Below, piece by piece: positions 26,767-33,878 of a stretch of DNA of 33,905 bases. How positions within the stretch are numbered: position 1 is the first letter of the stretch; every line of letters starts with the position of its first letter. The stretch is from Chitinophagaceae bacterium (GTDB lineage: Bacteria; Bacteroidota; Bacteroidia; Chitinophagales; Chitinophagaceae), in assembly GCA_025360525.1 (NCBI GenBank), contig JANYCA010000064.1, forward strand, positions 1 through 33,905, in the 5' to 3' direction. Position numbers and translations under genes: made by a program. The notes beneath the pieces are model-generated. The model did no database searches. It saw only the letters and a list, made by a program, of their open reading frames with translations, and was not told where the DNA came from.

Positions 26767-27921
26767 TTATTTTTTCAGAATTATTCTAAAAGTTGTTCCT
26801 TTTCCTGCTTCCGTATTTTTTACGAACAGTTCACCTTTGTGATATTGTTCAATAATTCTTTTTGATAAGCTCAGGCCTAGTCCCCAGCCTCTTTTCTTTG
26901 TGGTAAATCCAGGTTTAAATACATTGCTGATATTTTTATTGCTGATGCCTTTACCGGTATCTGCAACATCAATAATTATCTGGGCTGGTTCGTCTTTTAT
27001 ATATATGCTGATGTTGCCTTTTCCTTCCATGGAATCCAATGCATTCTTTAATAAATTTTCAATCACCCAGTCAAAAAGTGGCCCATTAATTATTCCGGTT
27101 ATCTCATCCTGGCCATAGCTGTTAAGTGCAAAATTTACTTTTTCCGGTGCCCGTCTTTTTATGTAGGCCACCATGCTGGCTATTTGTGCAACAATATTAT
27201 TGGGCTCCAGTTGCGGCGTGCTGCCAATTTTGCTAAACCGGTCACTCACTAGTTTTAGCCTGTCCACATCCTTACTCATTTCATGCATTATTTTTTCGTT
27301 GCCTCCTTTTTCATTCAATAATTCTATCCATCCTTGTAAAGAAGAAAGCGGCGTGCCTAGCTGGTGAGCAGTTTCTTTGGCCATGCCCGCCCACACCTGG
27401 TTTTGGGTCGATTTGTTTCGGGTGGAGATGGTAATTAATGTGATGATAATAAAAAGCGCAACGATAAATAACTGGATCAAAGGATAGTACCTTACTTCCT
27501 GCAATAGTTTTGAATCACCATAATAATATTTATTAATAATTAGTGGATCACTGCTAATTTCTATTCTTATTTCTTCATGCAATTGCTTAAAATCCTGCAC
27601 TTTTTGCCGGAGATAGCTGCTGTCTTTTTTGATGGCGTTGGTATCCAGGTTCAATCCTTCTCCCGAAGGGTTGTCCCGTTCGTCAGTTTCAATTATCGGG
27701 ATGTCGGTATTGTGAGAAGTAATAGTGGTCGTAAGGTCCAGTGCCGATTTATCGGTGGTGGCAATCCTTGTTTTTAAGGATTGAACCCATACTTCCACTT
27801 TTTCCCGTTCGTCGTGGGCAATTTTTTTTGCCAGGTAGTTAGAATAAAAAATGGTGCCGGATACAATGGCTATGGCAATAATTCCCAGCCCGGTGCGCCA
27901 GTTAAACAGGTGCGTAAACAT
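26767..27921 (-). CDS. Membrane sensor histidine kinase (HQLGTP type)
   Basis: The product has 384 aa from the ATG at 27921; a TTG at 27954 would add 11 residues. A first membrane helix near residues 7-27 and a second one (YYPLIQLFIVALFIIITL, about 143-160) enclose a periplasmic sensor region of about 115 residues with no recognised domain. The H-box is KETAHQLGTPLSSLQGW with H186, a Bacteroidota-type variant. The N-box FDWVIENLLKNALD, G1 DTGKGIS and G2 GWGLGLSLSKRI follow, all intact. There is no HAMP domain and no adjacent response regulator, so it is an orphan kinase here. It is convergent with tRNA-Leu's upstream region and divergent from the glycosyltransferase gene. Confidence 0.9.
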   Translation of the reverse strand: MFTHLFNWRTGLGIIAIAIVSGTIFYSNYLAKKIAHDEREKVEVWVQSLKTRIATTDKSALDLTTTITSHNTDIPIIETDERDNPSGEGLNLDTNAIKKDSSYLRQKVQDFKQLHEEIRIEISSDPLIINKYYYGDSKLLQEVRYYPLIQLFIVALFIIITLITISTRNKSTQNQVWAGMAKETAHQLGTPLSSLQGWIELLNEKGGNEKIMHEMSKDVDRLKLVSDRFSKIGSTPQLEPNNIVAQIASMVAYIKRRAPEKVNFALNSYGQDEITGIINGPLFDWVIENLLKNALDSMEGKGNISIYIKDEPAQIIIDVADTGKGISNKNISNVFKPGFTTKKRGWGLGLSLSKRIIEQYHKGELFVKNTEAGKGTTFRIILKK

Positions 27922-27984
27922 GCAATAAAAATAAACAAATAATGCTGCCGCCAATACTTTTATTGGATAATAAACAATGGTCGA

Positions 27985-28242
27985 ATACTCTTTGTCGGCC
28001 TCATAAAAAAGCCGTTAAGAAAATTTGAAAGTTTGGCGTTAAAAAATGAAATTGTTGATACAGATTTCCGGCACTGCAAGTTGCCTGTAGGTTGCATTAT
28101 AGCTAGGCTAAATACTGAAGTTCGAGCTAATTTCATTTTAGCCAGACATTCAAATTTTTAGTCTTTTTTATGAAGCCTAGATCTTTCTTGTTACTTCTTT
28201 GCATCATGGCAAAGAAGTAAATGAAGTCTATCTCATATAGTT
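27985..28242 (+). repeat. 258-bp structured dispersed repeat, copy 2
   Basis: This copy matches 18841-19098 in length and layout. The same arms pair: AAAATTTGAA with TTCAAATTTT, and AATGAAATT with AATTTCATT. Where copy 1 pairs TTGTC with GACAA, this copy pairs TTGGC with GCCAG, so one T-A pair has become G-C. The 12-bp hairpin at 28191-28202/28209-28220 is unchanged except in its loop. It occupies most of the 432-bp gap between the divergent histidine kinase and glycosyltransferase genes, and may also affect their promoters. Confidence 0.85.
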
Positions 28243-28311
28243 AAGCTTTTGCAGCCGGGCTTAATTTTTCTTTACTTTTAACAAAACCCGCTGCCAAAAA
28301 AAGATTTAAAC

Positions 28312-28319
28312 TATGTTTG
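28312..28319 (+). promoter_or_regulatory. Possible -7 promoter element for the glycosyltransferase gene
   Basis: TATGTTTG matches TAnnTTTG and lies 35 bp before the ATG at 28354. No clear -33 element is seen. Confidence 0.35.
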
Positions 28320-28353
28320 TACGATTATCAATTTTTTTTTACAGTTTTATTAA

Positions 28354-29439
28354 ATGGCATTAGCATCAGCATACAATTCCGGTACGTTTTTATCAGGTAC
28401 TGCAACAGGCAGGCAATCGTTTCCGCTGGTAGCAATTGTAATTTTAAATTGGAATGGTAAAAAATTCCTGCAACAATTTCTTCCTGCACTATTGGCGTCT
28501 ACTTATCCCAACAAAAAAATTATCATAGCCGACAATGCCAGCACAGATGGTTCCGTAGAATTTTTGCGGCGATTATTTCCAACGATAGAAATAATGTTAA
28601 ATACCTCCAATGAGGGATTTGCCAAAGGCTATAATACCGCTTTAAAAAAAGTAGAGAGTGATTACTATGTATTGCTCAATAGTGATGTTGAAGTAACCCC
28701 GGGCTGGATAGAACCGATTATTGAGTTGATGGAGGCAGATGCTTCCATAGCAGCGTGTCAACCTAAAATCAGGTCGTACAACGATAAGCTGCGGTTTGAA
28801 TATGCCGGTGCAAGTGGCGGCTGGCTCGATGGATTGGGATACCCTTTTTCAAGAGGCAGAATATTTGATTATGTGGAAGAAGATCATGGACAATTTGATG
28901 ATGCTGCAGTTTGTTTTTGGGCCAGTGGCGCAGCACTTTTTATTAGGGCTGCCATTTATCATAAGGCGGGTGGGCTGGATGAATATTTTTTTGCACATCA
29001 GGAAGAAATTGATTTATGCTGGCGACTGCAATTAGCCGGCTATAAAATATATGTTCAGCCAAAATCAATTGTATATCATATTGGCGGTGGAACTTTGCCC
29101 AAAGAAAATAACCTGAAAGTATTTTTAAATTTTAGGAACAACCTGATTATGCTGGCAAAAAATTTCCCACTTGCCACAACTTTATACAAAATCCCCCTCC
29201 GTATGTTGCTGGATGCCATTGCAGCATGGAAAGGTTTACTAAGTGGAAGCGGGGGATATTTTATTGCTATTTTTAGAGCCCATCTGCACTTTTTAAATTG
29301 GCTTTTATTGCACCAGAGCAAGTCGGTATTCCCTGTTGCAAAAAGGGGAGTGCTGCATGGTTATTATGAGGGTTCCGCCGTGTGGCAACATTTTGTAAAA
29401 AAGAAAACCCGCTTTTCAGAAATTATTAACGGCAAATAA
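28354..29439 (+). CDS. Family 2 glycosyltransferase (rhamnosyltransferase-like)
   Basis: The 361-aa protein has a GT-A fold. The N-terminal sugar-nucleotide site VAIVILNWNGKKFL is followed by IIIADNASTDGSVEFL. LLNSDVEVTPGWI carries the metal-binding NSD triad (DXD equivalent), and FFAHQEEIDLCWRLQLAGYK carries the acceptor-site acidic residues. The pattern is that of WbbL/WsaF-like glycosyltransferases that build surface polysaccharide. A C-terminal region (about 270-330) with hydrophobic and basic helices suggests membrane association. It is the only glycan-assembly gene visible, so its product is unknown. The small membrane protein gene follows after 47 bp but has its own -7 element. Confidence 0.88.
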   Translation: MALASAYNSGTFLSGTATGRQSFPLVAIVILNWNGKKFLQQFLPALLASTYPNKKIIIADNASTDGSVEFLRRLFPTIEIMLNTSNEGFAKGYNTALKKVESDYYVLLNSDVEVTPGWIEPIIELMEADASIAACQPKIRSYNDKLRFEYAGASGGWLDGLGYPFSRGRIFDYVEEDHGQFDDAAVCFWASGAALFIRAAIYHKAGGLDEYFFAHQEEIDLCWRLQLAGYKIYVQPKSIVYHIGGGTLPKENNLKVFLNFRNNLIMLAKNFPLATTLYKIPLRMLLDAIAAWKGLLSGSGGYFIAIFRAHLHFLNWLLLHQSKSVFPVAKRGVLHGYYEGSAVWQHFVKKKTRFSEIINGK

Positions 29440-29460
29440 TTTTTTTTACATCACTTGCCC

Positions 29461-29468
29461 TATTTTTG
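29461..29468 (+). promoter_or_regulatory. Probable -7 promoter element for the small membrane protein gene
   Basis: TATTTTTG followed by CA fits the Bacteroidota -7 consensus, 18 bp before the ATG at 29487. A T-rich stretch lies near the -33 position. Confidence 0.45.
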
Positions 29469-29486
29469 CACTGAAAATTTACCTGT

Positions 29487-29690
29487 ATGCAACCAGAATT
29501 TATAGATAATAAGCACAAAGATTTTGCACATAACTGGGTTACGTTATCCCGTTTTCTTTTTTTCTGCCAGATATTTTTGTTGGCTGCATTTATTTTAGGC
29601 GGTTGCTATGGTATGTACACACACCGCTACAAGGGAAAGCCACAAGTTGCGGTACCAGAAAATACCCTGTATAACCCGGTGTATAAATAA
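29487..29690 (+). CDS. Small single-pass membrane protein, unknown function
   Basis: The 67-aa protein has a polar N-terminus (MQPEFIDNKHKDFAHNWVTL), one membrane helix (about 22-43, FLFFCQIFLLAAFILGGCYG) and a short basic/proline tail ending ENTLYNPVYK. I do not recognise a family. It has a good -7 element at 29461 and follows the glycosyltransferase gene closely. The next features downstream are tRNA genes with their own promoter. Confidence 0.6.
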   Translation: MQPEFIDNKHKDFAHNWVTLSRFLFFCQIFLLAAFILGGCYGMYTHRYKGKPQVAVPENTLYNPVYK

Positions 29691-29695
29691 AAAAT

Positions 29696-29725
29696 TTTGT
29701 AGTATAGATACAACCCCTATTTTTG
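29696..29725 (+). promoter_or_regulatory. Promoter of the tRNA-Gly/tRNA-Leu cluster
   Basis: TTTG at 29696-29699 and TATTTTTG at 29718-29725 are spaced 18 bp apart, close to the Bacteroidota -33/-7 consensus. The tRNA-Gly gene begins 58 bp after the -7 element. Confidence 0.65.
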
Positions 29726-29783
29726 CAGTCCGAAAAAAACGGGAACAGTTCTTAAACAAGTTGAATTAATACCTCAACAACAA

Positions 29784-29856
<73 letters not shown>

Positions 29857-29867
29857 CAAGACTTTAG

Positions 29868-29895
29868 TCCCCCGCTTTTTCGGGGGATTTTTTTT
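29868..29895 (+). terminator. Terminator-like hairpin between the two tRNA genes
   Basis: TCCCCCG (29868-29874) pairs with CGGGGGA (29881-29887), followed by eight T. It separates tRNA-Gly from tRNA-Leu, so the latter needs read-through or its own promoter within 13 bp; this suggests incomplete termination. Confidence 0.8.
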
Positions 29896-29908
29896 CAAAC
29901 AAAGTGTC

Positions 29909-29994
29909 ACCCGGGTGGTGGAACTGGTAGACACGCAGGACTTAAAATCCTGTTCGCTGTAAGGCGAGTGACGGTTCAATTCCGTTCCCGGGTA
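29909..29994 (+). tRNA. tRNA-Leu, anticodon TAA
   Basis: The 86-nt gene has acceptor arms ACCCGGG/CCCGGGT with discriminator A, and an anticodon stem CAGGA/TCCTG around loop CTTAAAA (anticodon TAA, 29943-29945). A long variable arm and GGTTCAATTCC T arm are present. CCA is not encoded. Confidence 0.95.
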
Positions 29995-29995
29995 C

Positions 29996-30022
29996 AAAAA
30001 AGCAGCGATCGCTGCTTTTTTT
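29996..30022 (+). terminator. Terminator after tRNA-Leu
   Basis: The perfect palindrome GCAGCGATCGCTGC (30002-30015) is flanked by six A and seven T, so it could act in both directions. It marks the left border of the accessory region. Confidence 0.85.
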
Positions 30023-30132
30023 ATTTGAATGCTGTCCAAAGCAAGAATACCCGCTGAAAAACATTTAATTTATAGAGTGGGAGAAGTTGATGGAAGGCTT
30101 CAAGCGTAACTAAACGTACTATAGTTTTTATC

Positions 30133-30516
30133 CTACATACTTATCCATTTCAATTCTGTAAAATATAAAATAAAATCTCTCTTTATTGAATCAACTTCAA
30201 AATTCAGCTTTGGATATTTTAGTAGGACATCAAAAGATCGTATTATTTCATAAGCTAAATTTTGTTTTTTTTCTTGGTCTGAATAGCTGACAAAATCTAA
30301 ATAGTTCAAGATTATATTCCAGTTTAATCTGTTTTGTAAGTTAGAGTATTGGCATATTTGCTTAACGCTTTTATCTAAGCAAACTATTGTGAAAACAATA
30401 TTTGTAGAAATATTTCCGTAATGTCGGTTAGAAAAAAAATCACTCAAATAAAGCTCACTTGTTAGTTTTGATAAACCTGTTTCATGGCTATATTCTGCAC
30501 TATACCTGATATTCAT
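30133..30516 (-). CDS. Hypothetical protein in the accessory region
   Basis: I chose the ATG at 30516, giving a 127-aa soluble protein (MNIRYSAEYSHETGLSKLTS to LYFTELKWISM). The frame is open further upstream to 30678, but that part runs into hairpin repeat A and lacks protein-like character. The protein is rich in Asn, Tyr, Phe and Ile, has no signal peptide or membrane helix, and has strikingly AT-rich codons compared with the housekeeping genes. I recognise no family. Its position directly after two tRNA genes and beside a toxin-antitoxin pair suggests acquired DNA. An AT-rich gap of about 200 bp (30703-30907) between repeat A and the antitoxin gene shows only a possible promoter. Confidence 0.55.
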   Translation of the reverse strand: MNIRYSAEYSHETGLSKLTSELYLSDFFSNRHYGNISTNIVFTIVCLDKSVKQICQYSNLQNRLNWNIILNYLDFVSYSDQEKKQNLAYEIIRSFDVLLKYPKLNFEVDSIKRDFILYFTELKWISM

Positions 30517-30602
30517 ATTCGTTTTTTTTCTTTTTAAGGTTTGAAAATAGTTTATTACCCGGCGGCCTTCTTTCTTTAATTGTTGATAGTGCATAATTTT
30601 TT

Positions 30603-30702
30603 TTCCGCTCTGAGTCTCTCTAAATCTAAAGTTCCAAGCCGAGTCTCCACGATTAGACTTGCAGCAAAGCCGAGGCACTCGGCGCTATTCAGGAAAACTG
30701 TT
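30603..30702 (+). repeat. Hairpin repeat A (left, inverted relative to B)
   Basis: About 100 nt begin TTCCGCTCTGAGTCTC and end with GCTATTCAGGAAAACTGTT. It aligns with the reverse complement of 31795-31896 at roughly 85% by eye. A 7-bp stem GCCGAGT (30638-30644)/ACTCGGC (30677-30683) closes a hairpin containing TTGCAGCAAAGCC. The repeat's start overlaps only the rejected N-terminal extension of the neighbouring hypothetical gene. Confidence 0.8.
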
Positions 30703-30832
30703 CAAATCTAATTCATCCGTTTCCCGAAAATTCAAACACCGAGTAAATATCTTGCTCGTTACAAATAAAAAACTCTGAAGAGCTATGTTAATACTGAAGT
30801 AATACTATACTTATTTATGAGTTAAGTTCTCT

Positions 30833-30840
30833 TAAATTTG
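30833..30840 (+). promoter_or_regulatory. Possible -7 promoter element of the toxin-antitoxin operon
   Basis: TAAATTTG matches TAnnTTTG and lies 67 bp before the antitoxin ATG. The -33 element is weak. Confidence 0.4.
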
Positions 30841-30907
30841 TAAGATGATTGTACTACACATTTAAAATAGGCACCCAACACGCATTTGCCACTAAATAAT
30901 TTATACA

Positions 30908-31114
30908 ATGAAAATATTAATAGACATACCCGACAATAAAGCAGCTTCGCTAATGGATGTATTGAATAGTATTTCTTATGTAAAGGCTAAACCTCTTACT
31001 GATGCAAAAGCGGTGCTAATGAAAGAAATAAGAGAAGCTGTTGAAGAAATGAAATTGATTAGGGCTGGTAAAAAGAAAGCTCGTAACGCAGAAGATTTTT
31101 TAAATGAGCTATAA
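30908..31114 (+). CDS. Antitoxin-like small protein
   Basis: The 68-aa protein (MKILIDIPDNKAASLMDVLN) has an N-terminal beta strand, a helix and a charged C-terminal helix ending KKARNAEDFLNEL. This is the pattern of the short antitoxin-type proteins commonly paired with RelE/ParE toxins in Bacteroidota. The C-terminal part would wrap around the toxin and the N-terminal part would mediate dimerisation or operator binding. Its last 11 bp overlap the toxin start, as is typical of coupled translation. Function is inferred mainly from context and size. Confidence 0.7.
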   Translation: MKILIDIPDNKAASLMDVLNSISYVKAKPLTDAKAVLMKEIREAVEEMKLIRAGKKKARNAEDFLNEL

Positions 31115-31436
31115 AGTAAAAACGACAAATGTTTTTGAAAAGCAAGCCAAAAGGCTCATTAAAAAATATGTATCGCTAAAAGCAGAACTTTTACATTTGG
31201 TAAAGGAGCTAAAAGAAAATCCTGAACAAGGTACGTTTATTGGCAAAAGTTGTTTTAAAATCCGGATTGCCATCGCTTCTAAAGGCAAGGGTAAAAGCGG
31301 TGGTGCAAGAATTATTGCAAACGCTGTTATTGGTCTTCCTAATATGATTTTAAAAGAACGAAGCTATCCCGGTAGGCCGCTGTTGTGTCATTTGACCAAC
31401 AGCCGAAGCCAGGCTTTTAAAAGTGGTTTGCATTAA
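31104..31436 (+). pseudogene. RelE/ParE-family toxin with a replaced C-terminus (probably inactive)
   Basis: The first 75 or so residues match the RelE/ParE type common in Bacteroidota: MSYKVKTTNVFEKQAKRLIK, LKAELLHLVKELKENPEQGT, then the core strand CFKIRIAIASKGKGKSGGAR. At the point where the family continues with two strands and an IYDKS-type ending, the sequence changes to LPNMILKERSYPGRPLLCHL and ends at residue 110. No reading frame downstream supplies the missing end, so this is not a simple frameshift; the 3' end appears replaced by unrelated DNA. The lost part normally contributes to the active site. The ORF is open and could still make a protein that binds the antitoxin. Confidence 0.65.
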
Positions 31437-31659
31437 TAAAGGATTTACGATTTTGGAATACTTACGCATTGTTATTGTCGGAAGCACACTCTTTTTTAAA
31501 CTAAGTGTAAGCTGGTAATACCTTCTGCCGTTGGTTAAAAGACACAACGGCGGCTCACGGGGGTAGTTAGGTTATTTGGGTTATTGGGGGAAGACCAACA
31601 AGGGCAAAATGTGGTACGATTGCGATAGTGTTGGTAAAACCTGTGATAGCCTTACCTAT
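31437..31659. other. Intergenic stretch after the toxin with a short hairpin
   Basis: GCCGTTG (31527-31533) pairs with CAACGGC (31545-31551) around an 11-nt loop, without a T run. From 31567 a frame reads LGYLGYWGKTNKGKMWYDCD and onward into repeat C. It is protein-like for about 45 codons but has no start codon and no family I know, so it may be a gene fragment. Together with repeats C and B this accounts for most of the 612 bp between the toxin and the DUF1080 gene; 31897-32048 shows nothing further. Confidence 0.4.
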
Positions 31660-31770
31660 TTCCGCTCGGACTCTCCAATCAAAAAAATTCCCACACAAAA
31701 AATTAAAGGTTCCCCAGGCGGGTTTCCGTGCTGTGGGCAACGTGTTTTGCAGAACCCGCCGCTATCCAGC
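31660..31770 (+). repeat. Hairpin repeat C (diverged third copy)
   Basis: It begins TTCCGCTCGGACTCTCC and ends GCTATCCAG like repeats A and B, but the middle differs. A perfect 8-bp stem GGCGGGTT (31717-31724)/AACCCGCC (31753-31760) sits where A and B have GCCGAGT-type stems, and TTTTGCAG lies inside. Ends conserved, stem sequence different but still paired. Confidence 0.55.
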
Positions 31771-31794
31771 GGGGTGCTTGAATTAATCAATTTA

Positions 31795-31896
31795 AATAGT
31801 TTTCCTTGATAGCGCCAAGTCCCACGGCTTTGCTGCAAAGCCAATCGTGGAGACTCGGCTGGGAACTTTTAAATTTGGAAGAGACTCGGAGCGGAA
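31795..31896 (-). repeat. Hairpin repeat B (right, inverted relative to A)
   Basis: On the minus strand it runs TTCCGCTCCGAGTCTC to GGAAAACTATT. The hairpin is the most complete of the three. GCCAAGTC (31814-31821) pairs with GACTCGGC (31852-31859) with one G-T wobble, CCAC pairs with GTGG, and GGCTTTGC (31826-31833) pairs with GCAAAGCC (31835-31842), about 20 pairs with one AATC bulge. With repeat A it frames the toxin-antitoxin pair. Confidence 0.8.
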
Positions 31897-32048
31897 TTGA
31901 GTCAGTTCTTCATGCTATACCTTACAGGCTTCTCTGTAAATAATACTACCCGCTTGCACTCCTAAAAACTTTCTTTGCAAATACCTTATTCTTTTAGTGT
32001 AATTTGAATTTCTAATAAATAAGGATTGTAAATCCTAAAACTTTTACC

Positions 32049-32846
32049 ATGAAATTATGCTATTGTTTACTGACCTTACTGGTATTGAGTACAACGACTT
32101 CTTGCCAGCAGAATGCTGACAAAGAAGGATGGAAAACCTTGTTTAATGGTAAGGATATTAAAGACTGGGTTCCCAAAATTAATCATCATGAGGTGGGAGA
32201 AAATTATGGTAATACTTTTAGGGTAGAGGATGGTATCATAAAAGTACGGTACAATCAATATGATGTATTTAATGAACAGTTTGGGCACCTGTATTACAAG
32301 CAACCCTTCTCGTATTATCACCTTGTATTTGAATATCGAATTGTGGGGGAGTGGAGAAAAGATGCCCCGGATTACACGATAAAAAATAGTGGTGTTATGT
32401 TTCATTCACAAGACCCGAAAACAATGCCTCGTGACCAAAACTGGCCAATCTCCATTGAGTTTCAATTACTCTCAGGCATGGGTGATGGCGTGGCAAGGCC
32501 AACCGGTAACATGTGCTCACCGGGCACTGACGTTGTATTCCAGGGCAAAATAGATTCCCGGCATTGTATTCCGTCCAGCTCTAAAACATACGATGGAGAT
32601 CAATGGGTAAAAGGCGAGATAATTGTTTTGGGCGATTCTTTAATTACGCATATTATCAACGGCGACACTGTTTTACAATATTCCAAACCACAAATTGGTG
32701 GTGGAGTAGTGGCTAATTACGACCCTGCCATAAAGCAGGATGGCAAACCGTTAAAGGAAGGATTTATTGCCTTGCAAAGTGAAGGTCAGCCGGTTGATTT
32801 TAGGAACATAAAAATCCTTAACCTGAAACCGAAATCAAAAAAATAA
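32049..32846 (+). CDS. DUF1080 / 3-keto-disaccharide hydrolase lipoprotein
   Basis: The 265-aa protein has a lipoprotein signal with lipobox TTSC and acylated C19. The mature part begins with the family hallmark EGWKTLFNGKDIKDWVPK, then FRVEDGIIKVRY, YHLVFEYRI and GVMFHSQDP, and ends with a jelly-roll strand pattern (EGFIALQSEGQPVDFRNIKI). The family (PF06439) includes hydrolases of 3-keto-glycosides. It should be anchored in the membrane facing the periplasm or the cell surface. The Tat-exported isomerase gene follows on the same strand, a combination common in Bacteroidota oxidative sugar-degradation clusters. The oxidoreductase partner is not in the window. Confidence 0.9.
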   Translation: MKLCYCLLTLLVLSTTTSCQQNADKEGWKTLFNGKDIKDWVPKINHHEVGENYGNTFRVEDGIIKVRYNQYDVFNEQFGHLYYKQPFSYYHLVFEYRIVGEWRKDAPDYTIKNSGVMFHSQDPKTMPRDQNWPISIEFQLLSGMGDGVARPTGNMCSPGTDVVFQGKIDSRHCIPSSSKTYDGDQWVKGEIIVLGDSLITHIINGDTVLQYSKPQIGGGVVANYDPAIKQDGKPLKEGFIALQSEGQPVDFRNIKILNLKPKSKK

Positions 32847-32915
32847 AATTTCCGGTTATATTTTAAGATGGCTTTATTGAATGCTGCAAAAAATCATTCT
32901 ATTAAAATAAAATCA

Positions 32916-33833
32916 ATGAAAAATTCTAGCCGCAGGCAATTTATACAGTCCTCTGCCGTGTTGGTGGCAACTGCAATTGCAGGTTCTTCATTTACTATAA
33001 AAAAGAAAGCGCTGCTGTTGTCATTTTCTACCCTTGGTTGCCCCGATTGGGACTTAGACCAGGTTCTTTCTTTTGCGGTGCAATATGGTTATAAGGGGAT
33101 TGAATTTCGTGGATTGAAACGGCAACTGGATATTTTAAAATGCCCGGAATTCAGCAGTGCTTCCAATACAGCGGCCACATTGCAAAAAATGAAATCGGCC
33201 GGGTTACAGGTTGTTAACCTTGGCTCATCGGCTACACTACATTTTGCCGAAGGCGCCGAAAGGCAAAAAAACCTGGACGATGGAAAAAAATACATTGACC
33301 TGGCGCAACAACTGCAGTGCCCGTTTATCCGGGTATTTCCCAATAACTTCCCTAAAGAGCAGGATAAAAAAGCTACGATCGACCTCATTATAAAAGGATT
33401 ACTGGAGCTTGCCGACCATGCAAAAGGAACTGCTGTAAGTGTGTTGATAGAATCTCATGGAGACCTTGTAAAAATAGCCGATTTGCTTACAGTAATGCAG
33501 GCTGCTGACCATCCGCAGGTGGGTATGATTTGGGACGTTACCAACATGTGGACCGCTACCAGGGAGTCGCCATTATTAGCGTATCAGCAATTAAAAAAGT
33601 ACATACGCCATACACATGTTAAGGATGCAAAAATGGTGGATGGTAAATTAGCGTACACTTTATTAGGAAAGGGAGAAGTACCCATTTTTGAAGCGGTAGA
33701 TGAATTATTTAAAAGAGGTTACAAGGGATATTATAGTTTTGAGTGGGAGAAGCTTTGGCACCCGGAAATTGCGGAGCCGGAAATAGCGCTTGCTGATTAT
33801 CCCAAAGCAATGCAGCAACATTTTTCATTTTAA
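32916..33833 (+). CDS. Tat-exported sugar phosphate isomerase/epimerase-like protein
   Basis: The 305-aa product starts at the ATG at 32916, which places the twin-arginine motif SSRRQFIQSS at the N-terminus, followed by VLVATAIAGSSF. An ATG at 32868 would add 16 residues. The mature part is a xylose-isomerase-like TIM barrel: FSTLGCPDWDLDQVLSFAVQ, GYKGIEFRGL, then FIRVFPNNF, VLIESHGD, MIWDVTNMW, IRHTHVKDAK and YYSFEWEKLW. These carry the metal ligands Glu, Asp, His and Glu of the family. The substrate is unknown. With DUF1080 it probably processes a keto-sugar in the periplasm. The gap between the genes is 69 bp from this start. Confidence 0.88.
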   Translation: MKNSSRRQFIQSSAVLVATAIAGSSFTIKKKALLLSFSTLGCPDWDLDQVLSFAVQYGYKGIEFRGLKRQLDILKCPEFSSASNTAATLQKMKSAGLQVVNLGSSATLHFAEGAERQKNLDDGKKYIDLAQQLQCPFIRVFPNNFPKEQDKKATIDLIIKGLLELADHAKGTAVSVLIESHGDLVKIADLLTVMQAADHPQVGMIWDVTNMWTATRESPLLAYQQLKKYIRHTHVKDAKMVDGKLAYTLLGKGEVPIFEAVDELFKRGYKGYYSFEWEKLWHPEIAEPEIALADYPKAMQQHFSF

Positions 33834-33839
33834 AAACCA

Positions 33840-33878
33840 CAGCGCTAACGTATCGGTTAAAGCTGTTGCATTTTTTTT
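33840..33878 (+). terminator. Possible terminator after the isomerase gene
   Basis: CAGC pairs with GCTG and TAAC with GTTA, separated by a two-base internal loop, and eight T follow shortly after. It starts 7 bp after the stop codon at 33833. The stem is imperfect. Confidence 0.4.

Noticed and set aside
30517..30678. Longer N-terminus of the hypothetical gene (start at 30678)
   Set aside because: The extra 54 codons run through hairpin repeat A and do not look like protein; the ATG at 30516 is preferred.
31527..31572. Integron attC-like site (GTTAGGT near a GCCGTTG/CAACGGC hairpin)
   Set aside because: No matching RYYYAAC partner at the right distance and no integrase gene in the window.
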